In this document: in pieces, positions 27,743 to 36,425 of the stretch | Position numbering within the stretch: position 1 is the first letter of the stretch | How the letters are laid out: every line of letters starts with the position of its first letter | Origin: Ignavibacteriota bacterium | Lineage (GTDB): Bacteria > Bacteroidota > Ignavibacteria > Kapaibacteriales > UBA2268 | Reading direction: 5' to 3' | NCBI GenBank assembly: GCA_016219595.1 | Contig: JACRLY010000015.1 | Coordinates: forward strand, 1-40,648 | Length of the DNA: 40,648 nt | Program-made: the position numbers and the translations under genes | Notes under the pieces: model-generated | Seen by the model: only the letters and a program-made list of their open reading frames with translations | Databases searched by the model: none | What the model was told of the DNA's origin: nothing

Positions 27743-28816
27743 TTATTTTGTTTTTAAAGTTATTACAGGAATAATCATCTCCTCTAATGAAATACCTCCA
27801 TGCTGAAAACTGTCTTTATATCTCTGAAGGAAGTGATGATAATCGGTTGGATAAACAAAATAATAATCTTCTTTAGCTATTATATTATTGACAGTTATGC
27901 CCGTATTAGGCAATTTGAAATTTATAGGATTCCTAATTTGCATAGCATGTCTTTGTTCAGCTTTCACATTTTTACCGAATTTGTATCTGAGACAGGTTGA
28001 TGTGTCTTTGTCACCAAAAACTTTTACGCCTCTCATGCATCTTATTGAGCCATGGTCTGTGGTAATTATAATATTAATATCCAAACCAGCCAATAATTTC
28101 AACATTCCAAAAAAGCTTGAATGCTGGAACCATGATTTTGTCAGGCTTCTATAGGCAGCTTCATCCGGCGCTATTTCTTTTAGAATGGCATAATCTGACC
28201 TTGAATGTGCTATCATGTCAACTGAGTTGATTACAATTGCTGTGAGATGGCTCTGAGCATAAGTAAGTATATTACCTTCAATTTTTTTACCAAATTCGGT
28301 TTCATGAATTTTAATGTAGTTTATAGGATTGTTGATTTTAATTTTCTTTCTTTTTAAATGCTCTTCAAGTAACTCCTTTTCAAACGCATTGGCTTTATGT
28401 TCTTCCGAGTTGGTTTCGCCAACCCACCATTGGGGATAATGTTTTTGTATATCGATAGGCATAAGCCCGGCAAAGATAGAATTTCTTGCGTAAGGAGTTG
28501 CTGTTGGAATTATTGAATTATAATAATCCTTTTGGAATGTGTAATATGGTTCTAATAACTCCTCCATCACCAGCCACTGATCTAATCTCATACAATCGAT
28601 AACGAAAAATACAGTTGGTTTTTGATTCTTCAGTTGAGGAATTAAAAATTTTTCAATCACATCATGTGATAATGGGGGAGTGTCCTCTTCGTAACTCTTA
28701 TTTACCCAATCATGGTAATTATCTTCTACAAATTTCGAGAAAGATGCATTAGCTTCACGCCACTGGTCTCTCAGAGTCTGTTCAAATCCCAACTCTGGAC
28801 TTTTATCAAGTTCCAT
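27743..28816 (-). CDS. porX: PorX-like PglZ/alkaline-phosphatase domain (separate frame)
   Basis: A 357-residue protein matching the C-terminal portion of PorX, the T9SS regulator. The first 35 residues correspond to the last helix of the linker bundle (ELDKSPELGFEQTL...). Then comes the PglZ/alkaline-phosphatase-like domain: VIDCMRLDQW (Asp74), PTATPYARN with candidate nucleophile Thr105 or Thr107, an AHSRSD segment, TTDHGS and a final FQHGGISLEEMI. In characterised PorX this domain is a zinc enzyme acting on oligonucleotides or nucleotide signals. Here it is a separate frame whose ATG overlaps the upstream TGA by 11 nt (28806-28816), so it could be translationally coupled; in the PglZ frame a TAA lies five codons upstream. 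About 40 linker residues are missing relative to single-chain PorX. Confidence 0.85.
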   Translation of the reverse strand: MELDKSPELGFEQTLRDQWREANASFSKFVEDNYHDWVNKSYEEDTPPLSHDVIEKFLIPQLKNQKPTVFFVIDCMRLDQWLVMEELLEPYYTFQKDYYNSIIPTATPYARNSIFAGLMPIDIQKHYPQWWVGETNSEEHKANAFEKELLEEHLKRKKIKINNPINYIKIHETEFGKKIEGNILTYAQSHLTAIVINSVDMIAHSRSDYAILKEIAPDEAAYRSLTKSWFQHSSFFGMLKLLAGLDINIIITTDHGSIRCMRGVKVFGDKDTSTCLRYKFGKNVKAEQRHAMQIRNPINFKLPNTGITVNNIIAKEDYYFVYPTDYHHFLQRYKDSFQHGGISLEEMIIPVITLKTK

Positions 28817-29207
28817 AGACCAGGAACCTTATTTTCCTTGATTCAAGATGTTTTTTTATTGCTGCCAGTATTTGTGTAGGATTGACCGGTTTAGTTAGGT
28901 AATCATCTATTTTCTTACCGATTGCTTCTTCCATAACGCTTTCAGCTTCATTTTTTGTTACCATGACAATCGGTGTGTAAGGATTTGTTTCTTTTAGGAT
29001 TGGTAAAGTATCTAATCCGCTCATACCTACCATTGATTCATCGAGGAAAATTAAATCGAAAGATTTTTGCTTAACAAGCTCAACTGCATCTTCCCCGTTG
29101 GTAACTTGTTCTACCGTGTATCCCCTTTGTTCAATTAAAATAATGTGTGGTTTCAACAAATCTATTTCGTCATCTATCCAAAGAATCTTCCCTTTTGGAT
29201 TTTCCAT
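28806..29207 (-). CDS. porX: PorX-like response regulator receiver (separate frame)
   Basis: A 133-residue CheY-like receiver. The acidic pocket Asp12-Asp13, phospho-acceptor Asp56 (LIFLDES), a Thr in MVTKNE and Lys in YLTKPVNP are all present. The sequence ILWIDDEIDLLKPHIILIEQRGY is very close to the N-terminal domain of PorX, which is normally about 520 residues in one chain with a C-terminal PglZ domain and responds to the kinase PorY. Here the frame leaves the PorX pattern after HLESRKIR and ends six codons later at FLVYGT. The following PglZ frame begins within this stop. Stand-alone receiver function is possible, but a broken PorX gene is at least as likely. Confidence 0.85.
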   Translation of the reverse strand: MENPKGKILWIDDEIDLLKPHIILIEQRGYTVEQVTNGEDAVELVKQKSFDLIFLDESMVGMSGLDTLPILKETNPYTPIVMVTKNEAESVMEEAIGKKIDDYLTKPVNPTQILAAIKKHLESRKIRFLVYGT

Positions 29208-29411
29208 ATTATTCCTAAATTATTTGTTAATAAATATTACTTATAATCAAATATAGATAAGCAATAAGCAGATACACCCATTATTTTAATAAAATTTTAA
29301 GTGTAGAAGGAGTTTTCATGAATTTATTGTTTGTTAACATTTAGGATTACAATTTTTTATTAATAATTTAGTTTAATACTTAACTTTATTAATAATATTT
29401 TTTTGTTTTTT
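29208..29411. promoter_or_regulatory. Divergent region between porX-like and clpB-like genes
   Basis: About 204 bp, very AT-rich. It holds an 8-codon frame (ATG 29318, MNLLFVNI) preceded by GAAGGAG at 5 nt, which could be a leader peptide for the downstream clpB-like gene or chance. I see no CIRCE heat-shock operator. Confidence 0.3.
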
Positions 29412-30719
29412 ATGAATTTGCAAAAGCTGACGTTAAAATCGCAGGAAGCCATACAGACTGCAGGAGAAATTGCACAAAGTTATAATAACCAGGCTATTGA
29501 GGAAGTGCATTTATTTGCGGCAATGATTCAGGACGAAGGTGGATTAATACCTGAAATTCTGATGAAACTTGGAATAAATATGGCTTTTATAAAAGTCAAA
29601 GTACATGAAGAATTGGAAAAAATTTCAAAAGTTACCGGTAACTCTCAGCAATATATTTCACAGTCTTTAGCGCGAATTTTTGATGAAGCGGAAAAAGAAG
29701 CTAAAAATCTTAAAGATGAATATATTAGTACTGAACATATTTTAATTGCTTTGACTCTTATTGATACCAGGATTTCTCAGCTTTTGAAAAGTAATGGAGT
29801 AACAAAGGAAAATATTTATAAAGTACTTAAAACTTTACGTGGAGGTCATAGGGTAGTGGACCAAAATCCTGAAGATAAATACCAGGCTCTCAAACGATAT
29901 GGAAGACAGTTGAATGAAGAAGCCAAACTGGGTAAACTTGACCCCGTTATCGGAAGAGAAGAAGAAATCAGGAGGGTTCTACAGGTACTATCGAGAAGGA
30001 CAAAAAATAATCCAATTTTAATAGGTGAGCCTGGTGTTGGTAAGACAGCAATAGTTGAAGGAATTGCACACAGGATAGTCGCTGGTGATGTGCCGGAGAC
30101 ATTGAAGTCCAAACAGGTAGTTACTCTTGACCTCGGAGCACTTGTTGCAGGGACAAGCTTCCGGGGGCAATTCGAGGAAAGATTAAAAGCAGTAATAAAA
30201 GAGGTGACCGATTCCGCTGGACAAATAATACTCTTTATTGATGAAATACACAATTTGATTGGTGCAGGTGCAACTACAGGAAGTATGGATGCGGCTAATA
30301 TACTTAAGCCGGCTCTTGCAAGGGGAGATTTGAGATGTATTGGTGCAACAACTATAGATGAATATCAAAAATATATTGAGAAGGATGCTGCTCTCGAAAG
30401 ACGGTTTCAGAAAATATTAGTCGAAGAACCAACAATTGAAGACACAATTTCGATTCTCAGGGGATTAAAGGAAAGATATGAAATCCATCACGGTGTAAGA
30501 ATTACAGATTCTGCAATTGTGGCAGCCTCAGAATTATCATCCCGATATATTACCGACAGGTATTTACCGGATAAGGCGATTGACCTGATTGACGAATCTG
30601 CAAGTAAACTCAGAATGGAAATTGATTCTATGCCTGCCGAACTGGATTCAATAGAAAGAAAAATCCGGCAGTTGGAAATTGAAAAACAAGCTCTTTTGAG
30701 AGAAATCGGCAGTAAATGA
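29412..30719 (+). CDS. clpB: ClpB-like disaggregase truncated after first AAA+ domain
   Basis: 435 residues matching the N-terminal half of ClpB. The ClpB N-domain (about 1-145, starting [15 protein letters not shown]) and the first AAA+ module are complete: Walker A GEPGVGKT (205-212), Walker B LFIDEIHN, and the arginine-finger region LERRFQ. The frame ends at the beginning of the middle coiled coil ([15 protein letters not shown]). Full-length ClpB is about 860 residues; the middle domain and the second AAA+ module, which drives unfolding, are absent and are not found in any frame downstream. I use ATG 29412 rather than the in-frame TTG at 29403 because it matches the family start. It may be a deletion remnant or a genuine short paralogue; classical disaggregase activity is unlikely. 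Confidence 0.88.
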   Translation: MNLQKLTLKSQEAIQTAGEIAQSYNNQAIEEVHLFAAMIQDEGGLIPEILMKLGINMAFIKVKVHEELEKISKVTGNSQQYISQSLARIFDEAEKEAKNLKDEYISTEHILIALTLIDTRISQLLKSNGVTKENIYKVLKTLRGGHRVVDQNPEDKYQALKRYGRQLNEEAKLGKLDPVIGREEEIRRVLQVLSRRTKNNPILIGEPGVGKTAIVEGIAHRIVAGDVPETLKSKQVVTLDLGALVAGTSFRGQFEERLKAVIKEVTDSAGQIILFIDEIHNLIGAGATTGSMDAANILKPALARGDLRCIGATTIDEYQKYIEKDAALERRFQKILVEEPTIEDTISILRGLKERYEIHHGVRITDSAIVAASELSSRYITDRYLPDKAIDLIDESASKLRMEIDSMPAELDSIERKIRQLEIEKQALLREIGSK

Positions 30720-30789
30720 AAAAAATATGAAAATGCAAAATGAATGATTATATTTGTTTGTTTTGATAATTAAATTTTTCAGAGAATTT

Positions 30790-31014
30790 ATGATAACTCT
30801 TACTAAAATTGATAATAGCCCAATTACAGTTAATGCGGACGAAATTGAAATAGTCGAAACTTTCCATGATACAACAGTTAGTCTGAAAAGCGGCAAAAAA
30901 CTTATTGTACAGGAATCTGCCGATGACATCATTGCCAAAGTGATTTTTTACCGTCAGCTTTGTTATTCATCATATTTGAACCAGCCTGATATTAAATCTG
31001 TGAATAGCCTTTGA
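30790..31014 (+). CDS. FlbD-family protein
   Basis: 74 residues from ATG 30790, matching the flagellar FlbD family pattern: MITLTKIDNSPITVNADEI...ETFHDTTVSLKSGKKLIVQES...DDIIAKVIFY, a small beta-rich fold of unknown function. In flagellated bacteria this gene usually sits among flagellar motor genes; no flagellar gene is present here. It is instead the first gene of a tight cluster, separated by 3 bp from an outer-membrane barrel gene. An upstream in-frame TTG (30754) is possible but adds residues foreign to the family. The name FlbD here means domain family, not proven flagellar role. Confidence 0.75.
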   Translation: MITLTKIDNSPITVNADEIEIVETFHDTTVSLKSGKKLIVQESADDIIAKVIFYRQLCYSSYLNQPDIKSVNSL

Positions 31015-31017
31015 GAA

Positions 31018-33009
31018 ATGAAATATTATCCTGTTTGTTTCGGAATGAAGTTCAATGTGTTCAGGATAATTGTGATTCCATTTATGTTTTTTCTTTTTAT
31101 TAATCAGTTAAAATCGCAGGACTCTACTTTATTTATAACAGATTCAATTCCAATTAAGTCAATATATTTCAATTCTTCAAAACTTGAAAATACATTTATT
31201 CTAAATAATACTGCAAATTTTGAAGTTGGACTTTTTGAAGGCAAATTAATCTTTGAACAGAAATATAACGGTAGTTCAAGGAAAATACCAAAAACTATAC
31301 ATGTAAAAATTAATGATACTGAATCTAAAGACTCATCATATACCATAATTGAAAATTCAGACCTCGAAGATTATGAATTGAAATTTTTATTTCCTGTTTG
31401 GAATTCGTTGAATTTTATAATTAATCATAATCTGAATTATTATTCTTTTTCAGGTGAAATCGGAATAAATAAAATGGAAAAATTAAATGGTTCTGCAGGT
31501 TTTAGATATTTATTTAATAATGAATCATTCATTGAGTTCTCAGGTGGACTCGAAAAAAATAATGTAGCAACTCTCAGTTATTCAGGTAAATTATTTAATA
31601 TTGAAGGTTATTTGACAGATATTTATATTGAGGATTATTTAATTCAAACAAAATTGAAAGGGAATTATTCGGATTTAACCAAGAACAGAAAAAACATGAA
31701 TATAGATTTGAAATATTTGATGAATAAAAAATTTGATTCTGAAGATGATATTGATTTTGAGATGTATTACAAATTATCATATATTGATTATTTACCTTCA
31801 ATAAAAACCGGTAACAGTGATTTTAACGAGATTGAAACGAGAACAGAAAATATTATTGGTTCATTATTAAATATCAATTTTGCTTTGTCGAATTCTCTGT
31901 TCGGATTATTAAATTTGACAATTGAGAAATCCTGGTATGAAAAATTTTATAAAACTTATTATGTTGAGTATAATTATACTGGTATTTCTAAATCCTTAAA
32001 TAAATTTAATTTGTCTTTCTTGGCAGAAGAGAAATATAAAACAAGTGATTTTGTACAAATAGCGGGATTGTATTTTCAATTACAATCTAAAGTTAGCGAA
32101 GTTGCTAATACAAGAAATATTAATGATTATGAATATAATATTCTCAAAAAAGAAGAAGCTATGTTTGATGAAGATGTAAATACTACAAAATTATATTTTC
32201 AGACTATTTGGATGCCGAATAATAATGAAATACTAAAATTAGATTATTCTGTTTCATTAACGCAAAATAATACACCCAGTATATTTGAATACTCAGACAG
32301 AGATGAATACAATTCTTTTGTAAATTTGACATTTCAACACAAATTCAATGATAATCTCAGATTTAGTCTTGGAAGTTATATACAGTTAAAACACCTTGTT
32401 TATATTAAATCCCAGAGTAGTGCCAATAATAACTGGGAGAGAGATATTAGTTTTAAACCTGGAATCAATTGGAATACAAATTATTTTAAAATGAATCCGG
32501 GATTTGAATTACTTGTAAAGTATATTTCATATGATTTTGAATCTGATACAATACCTTACCCAAGAAGTTCAAGTAACAGGATAATCAAATACCAGGATTC
32601 TATTACCATAAAATTCTGGAAATCATTATCTTTGCAAATAAATGTAAATTTAATATATTATGAAATCGGCGTATTTTATTGGAATGATTTTTCAGAAACT
32701 CCTACTACGAGTAATTTTGAAAAATATATCAAAGCTATGTTGTTGACAAGTTATATGAATAATAGTGTAAATATCGGGTTGGGAGTCAAATACTATAATA
32801 CAATAAATAAAAGCTTATTAAAGTTTTCTGAAAATGATAATTCATTAGAAAATAAGTACATATCTATCGGACCTGCTGTTGATTTATCATTTAATTTCCC
32901 TTCCGGTTCATATATTACATTACAAGGATGTTACGAATTTCAGAATGTTAATTACACAATTTATAAATTAATACCGATTTTTCATTTAAATACGAAAATA
33001 GTATTATGA
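31018..33009 (+). CDS. Predicted outer-membrane beta-barrel protein
   Basis: A 663-residue protein without a recognised family. The N-terminus has a signal sequence, best read from the internal Met10 (ATG 31045) as MKFNVFRIIVIPFMFFLFIN ending near LKSQ. Most of the mature protein consists of alternating-residue, aromatic-rich strands (for example GSAGFRYLFNNESFIEFSGGLE and later GIGLGVKYYNTI-like strands), ending in NTKIVL. This is the texture of an outer-membrane beta-barrel of many strands. It is 3 bp after the FlbD-like gene and its stop overlaps the next start (ATGA at 33006), so the three genes are probably translationally coupled. Function unknown. Confidence 0.7.
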   Translation: MKYYPVCFGMKFNVFRIIVIPFMFFLFINQLKSQDSTLFITDSIPIKSIYFNSSKLENTFILNNTANFEVGLFEGKLIFEQKYNGSSRKIPKTIHVKINDTESKDSSYTIIENSDLEDYELKFLFPVWNSLNFIINHNLNYYSFSGEIGINKMEKLNGSAGFRYLFNNESFIEFSGGLEKNNVATLSYSGKLFNIEGYLTDIYIEDYLIQTKLKGNYSDLTKNRKNMNIDLKYLMNKKFDSEDDIDFEMYYKLSYIDYLPSIKTGNSDFNEIETRTENIIGSLLNINFALSNSLFGLLNLTIEKSWYEKFYKTYYVEYNYTGISKSLNKFNLSFLAEEKYKTSDFVQIAGLYFQLQSKVSEVANTRNINDYEYNILKKEEAMFDEDVNTTKLYFQTIWMPNNNEILKLDYSVSLTQNNTPSIFEYSDRDEYNSFVNLTFQHKFNDNLRFSLGSYIQLKHLVYIKSQSSANNNWERDISFKPGINWNTNYFKMNPGFELLVKYISYDFESDTIPYPRSSSNRIIKYQDSITIKFWKSLSLQINVNLIYYEIGVFYWNDFSETPTTSNFEKYIKAMLLTSYMNNSVNIGLGVKYYNTINKSLLKFSENDNSLENKYISIGPAVDLSFNFPSGSYITLQGCYEFQNVNYTIYKLIPIFHLNTKIVL

Positions 33010-33440
33010 ACGATCAATCAAATTGTCTCGATATACATTTTTCAAAAAAATTGAGCAGTGAAAGGAAATCCCTTAAACTTGTTGAACCTTTATTAAAAGA
33101 AATCAAACAGAAATTTAACATTGATGAAGAATTATATTATAATCTTGTAATTACTGTTACTGAAGCAGTTAACAATGCAATTATTCATGGCAATAAATTT
33201 GATATGAATAAATATGTCAGTATTAATGTGAATTGCGACAGTAAATTATTAACGGTGACTGTTAAAGACCAGGGGAAAGGTTTTGATTTGAATTCAATAG
33301 AAAGCCCATTATTACCTGAAAATCTTCTTAAAGAAAGCGGAAGAGGCATATTCATTATCAGGAAAATTGCAGATAAAATTAAGTATAACTTCTCAGAAGA
33401 AGGAACAGAATTACAACTGTTTTTTTACCTGAAAAGTTGA
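33006..33440 (+). CDS. RsbW/SpoIIAB-type ATP-binding regulator
   Basis: A 144-residue GHKL ATPase of the anti-sigma/serine-kinase type. The N-box EAVNNAIIHGN (Glu53, Asn56), G1 box DQGKGF (88-93) and G2 box GRGIFII (112-118) are all intact. Family members bind sigma factors or phosphorylate anti-anti-sigma STAS proteins. No sigma factor, STAS protein or PP2C phosphatase is encoded nearby, so the partner must lie elsewhere. Its ATG overlaps the stop of the barrel gene (ATGA), suggesting coupled translation. It is followed after 107 bp by the STAND-like NTPase. Confidence 0.9.
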   Translation: MNDQSNCLDIHFSKKLSSERKSLKLVEPLLKEIKQKFNIDEELYYNLVITVTEAVNNAIIHGNKFDMNKYVSINVNCDSKLLTVTVKDQGKGFDLNSIESPLLPENLLKESGRGIFIIRKIADKIKYNFSEEGTELQLFFYLKS

Positions 33441-33547
33441 GTATTTAATGTTTTTAAGCTGGATTTTATTTATTTCTTTTAAAGCAGTAATTTAAAGTTT
33501 ATCTTTGTACAAAAGGGCTAATTAGGGAATATAAATTTATAAGTAAT

Positions 33548-34186
33548 ATGTCGGCTAATCGCTTTATCGAACAGGAAAAAATCAGGAAAAGTTTTTTTTT
33601 GCCTCTCGGAATAACCGAATCGAAATGTGTTTATTTTATTAATGGGATTTTTGGAATTGGGAAAAGCAGGTTTTTAAAACGTTTTCTTAATGAAGCAGTA
33701 GAAAAGAAAGTTGTCGATTCTGTTTTTTTTATAGATAATGAAGTAAAGCCCAGAAATTTTTATGAAATATTCAAATCTGCCAATGATAATTTTATTTCTT
33801 CAGACGAAACTTTCGAGAAATTTACACATGCTGAATCTGATTACAATCTTACAAGATTTAATGAAATTCTTGAATTATTAGAGAAAAAAGATGAAGGTCT
33901 TTGTGAAGATATCAGGTATAACTCCTCATTAATTTCTGAAACAGATTACATTTTAAATGATAATCAAGCAAATATAAGAATAATAGATGAGCAGTTACTT
34001 GATAATTATATAGACAAAAAAGGTGATAAAAGACTTGTTCTGGATATGTACAGGGTTTCTATCGAAGCTTTTATTGTCGATTTAATGAATTATTATTTTC
34101 CCTGGGAAAATGTAGGGGACGACTTTGAAAGGTTTTACTTTGATAATGAACCAAAAAAAATATTAATAGCTTTTGATAAATTATAG
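33548..34186 (+). CDS. STAND-like NTPase, N-terminal part
   Basis: 212 residues containing the P-loop GIFGIGKS (33-40) and, at the very end, ILIAFD (Asp210), which reads as Walker B. The frame stops at TAG 34184-34186, directly after Walker B, and the downstream frame (from TTG 34173, overlapping by 14 nt) continues with sensor and helical domains. Deleting one base in the AAATTATAG stretch would join them into one protein of about 722 residues. Walker A plus Walker B immediately followed by the break strongly suggests a frameshifted single gene. I see no recognised N-terminal effector domain; the P-loop starts almost at the N-terminus. Confidence 0.75.
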   Translation: MSANRFIEQEKIRKSFFLPLGITESKCVYFINGIFGIGKSRFLKRFLNEAVEKKVVDSVFFIDNEVKPRNFYEIFKSANDNFISSDETFEKFTHAESDYNLTRFNEILELLEKKDEGLCEDIRYNSSLISETDYILNDNQANIRIIDEQLLDNYIDKKGDKRLVLDMYRVSIEAFIVDLMNYYFPWENVGDDFERFYFDNEPKKILIAFDKL

Positions 34187-35717
34187 TAATAATAAGAGTT
34201 TTTCCGATTTTATTTCTTATAATATTTCTTATATTAAGGAGAACACTAAAATTTCAAAATATCTTGATATAAGATATATTATCTCATCCCGCGAAGACTA
34301 TTTAAATAAATTATCTTATTCATATAATTGGAATAAATACGAATCATTAATCAACTCGGTTGAACTTCAACCGTTTGATGATAATGATTTGCAGGATTTA
34401 TCTGACGAACTGAAAGTGAAAATAAATGAGCCTGATGTGATTATCAAATTGTCAAAAGGACTTCCTGCATTAATAGTATCATATATCGAATATTTTGATT
34501 TGACTGGGAGTGAACAAATTAAACTCCAATTATTGGATTTGGTTGTAAAAATTATATTGAAAGGAATTGAGGAAAATCAAAAAGACTGGATTATTTGTTC
34601 TTCATTTCTGAATGAATTCGATGAAAAAGGATTAAGATGTTTTAATCTCATCGGTAATGATTATAATAAAGCTTTCATCTTTTTAAGCAATAAAAATTCA
34701 ATTGCAGAATCAGTAAATGGCGGTAATAAAGTAAAAATAAAACCGGTAATCAGGGAATTTATAACAGAATATTTAAAGGAGACTCAACCTGAATTTTATA
34801 ACGAGTGTATTTCGATTGCAAATACATATGAAAATGTAAAGGAAATAGTTGATAAGTTTGCAAATGTTGAATTGAATGTAATCAGAAGTTTTGCCTATTT
34901 TAAATCATTTGATTCCGAAATGGCATTGGAAGAAACTTTCAAGTCAGATTTGCATCTTGCAAAAGAAGTTTTACATAATCAGTCCGAATGTTTTCTGAAA
35001 AATAAATGTACTTTTACATTGAAACCGGAAATCTCCGAAAAGCTAGATGAATACAATAAAGTTGTTGATGGACAGAAATATGAAATGAAAAAACAGCTTG
35101 TTAAAGATTCCTGGCAAAAATTGTCTGAAGAATTGCTCAAAAAACAAAATGAATTTTCTAATGAACTTGAGAAAATAAAATCGGAATCATCTGAAATTGA
35201 TTCCGTTGCTAAAGTACTCCGCCAGGAATACGAAAAAGAACAATCGGAATTTCTGGAGATTGAAAACACATTAATTGAAATGAGACGCGAAACATTATTT
35301 TTCACAAAAAAAAGTAATATATCAGCAGGATTAATTTGTCTCACCTTAACGGTTATCCTTGGATTAATTACAAATTTCTTTCCCGATTTTTTCAAAGACC
35401 TGAATAGCGGGAATAAGGAATTGTACAATATTCTATATATATCATCTTATACATTTTCGATATTATTCGGAATACTGACTATTGTCTATTTAATTAAAGA
35501 GATTAATTTATTCACCAGGAAAGATGAATATAAGCAATTGCAGGAAGATATTAACTCACTTGAGGAGGAAAACAATCAGCGTCAGAAAAAGATGAGAGCG
35601 AATAAAGATATAAGAACAGATTCGGAAATTAAATTATCTGAAATGCAATTAAGAACAAAACTCCTTGAAAGTGAGTTAGAATCTATAAAGATGAAACTCG
35701 ATGAACCATTCATTTAA
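34173..35717 (+). CDS. STAND-like NTPase, C-terminal membrane/coiled-coil part
   Basis: 514 residues from TTG 34173. It opens with the rest of a STAND NTPase: IRYIISSRED (sensor-1-like), LQPFDDNDL, the GLPALI motif resembling the GLPLA of NB-ARC/STAND proteins, and a winged-helix-like segment (about 140-200). Then follow helical regions, a long coiled coil (about 295-375), two membrane helices (about 383-400 and 418-440), and a second coiled coil to the C-terminus. The reconstituted protein would be a membrane-anchored signalling NTPase; no TPR/WD repeats typical of STAND sensors are seen. It ends with its stop codon directly abutting the convergent pdxH stop. Confidence 0.7.
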   Translation: MINYSNNKSFSDFISYNISYIKENTKISKYLDIRYIISSREDYLNKLSYSYNWNKYESLINSVELQPFDDNDLQDLSDELKVKINEPDVIIKLSKGLPALIVSYIEYFDLTGSEQIKLQLLDLVVKIILKGIEENQKDWIICSSFLNEFDEKGLRCFNLIGNDYNKAFIFLSNKNSIAESVNGGNKVKIKPVIREFITEYLKETQPEFYNECISIANTYENVKEIVDKFANVELNVIRSFAYFKSFDSEMALEETFKSDLHLAKEVLHNQSECFLKNKCTFTLKPEISEKLDEYNKVVDGQKYEMKKQLVKDSWQKLSEELLKKQNEFSNELEKIKSESSEIDSVAKVLRQEYEKEQSEFLEIENTLIEMRRETLFFTKKSNISAGLICLTLTVILGLITNFFPDFFKDLNSGNKELYNILYISSYTFSILFGILTIVYLIKEINLFTRKDEYKQLQEDINSLEEENNQRQKKMRANKDIRTDSEIKLSEMQLRTKLLESELESIKMKLDEPFI

Positions 35718-36365
35718 TTATGGATATAACCTTGTAATTATCCAATTACCCTTGTCATTCTTATTATATTGAAGTCTGTCGTGCAACCGGCTTTCTCTTC
35801 CCTGCCAAAATTCAAATGCAGTTGGTATCAACTTGTAACCGCCCCAGTTGGGGGGCAAAGGTACATTAACAGGATACTTAGTCATGTATTGAACAACTTT
35901 TCTAATTAATTTGAACCGGCTTGATAGCGGTGAACTTTGTTTGGATGCCCATGTACCAAGCTTGCTTGTGTATGGTCTCGTCTGAAAATATTTGTCTGAT
36001 TCTTCTAAGCTTAATTTTTCAATCCTGCCTTCAATTCTCACCTGCCTTTCCAATTTATCCCAAAAGAATAGCATTGCTCCAAATGGATTTTCAGCTAATT
36101 CTTTTCCCTTCCTGCTGTCATAGTTAGTATAGAAAACAAACCCGGATTCATCGAACTGTTTAAGGAGTAATACCCTTGAAGATGGCTTTCCTTCTTTGGT
36201 AGAAGTTGATAGAACGAAAGCAGTCGGCTCAAGCATTTCCATAGTCAACATTTCATCGAACCATAATTTGAATTGTTCAAAAGGATTGACTTTAGCGGAT
36301 TTCTCACTGAAACTTCCTTTCGTATAATCTCTGCGTAAATTTGAGATGCTTTTATTTATTTCCAT
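35718..36365 (-). CDS. pdxH: Pyridoxamine 5'-phosphate oxidase PdxH
   Basis: A 215-residue FMN-dependent oxidase that makes pyridoxal 5'-phosphate from pyridoxamine- or pyridoxine-phosphate in the cytoplasm. The family pattern is clear: RRDYTKGSFSE at the N-terminus, SSRVLLLK and FYTNYDSRKGKELAENP (FMN-binding), LERQVRIEGR, a segment SKLGTWASKQSS, and the C-terminal substrate motif WQGRESRLHDR followed by RLYP. Length is normal. It converges on the STAND-like gene with no spacer and lies 60 bp downstream of the CAP-domain gene, from which it is separated by a GC-rich hairpin. Confidence 0.97.
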   Translation of the reverse strand: MEINKSISNLRRDYTKGSFSEKSAKVNPFEQFKLWFDEMLTMEMLEPTAFVLSTSTKEGKPSSRVLLLKQFDESGFVFYTNYDSRKGKELAENPFGAMLFFWDKLERQVRIEGRIEKLSLEESDKYFQTRPYTSKLGTWASKQSSPLSSRFKLIRKVVQYMTKYPVNVPLPPNWGGYKLIPTAFEFWQGRESRLHDRLQYNKNDKGNWIITRLYP

Positions 36366-36390
36366 AATTGATTAAATTAAAGCACAAATA

Positions 36391-36412
36391 ACCCCGGACC
36401 TGAGCCCGGGGT
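36391..36412 (-). terminator. Hairpin between CAP-domain gene and pdxH
   Basis: ACCCCGG pairs with CCGGGGT (7 bp, 8-nt loop) just after the minus-strand stop of the CAP-domain gene. On the minus strand it is followed by TTATTT, a weak T-tract, so termination may be partial and pdxH may receive read-through. Confidence 0.65.
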
Positions 36413-36425
36413 ATTTAATGAAAAA

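Noticed and set aside
29846-30253. A 135-codon antisense frame opposite the clpB-like gene
   Set aside because: The conserved ATPase motifs are on the plus strand; the antisense translation is Ser/Pro/Leu-rich without any recognisable pattern.
30790-31014. Flagellar operon based on the FlbD-like gene
   Set aside because: No motor, rod, hook or filament gene is adjacent, so a flagellar assignment is unsupported; only the family name is kept.
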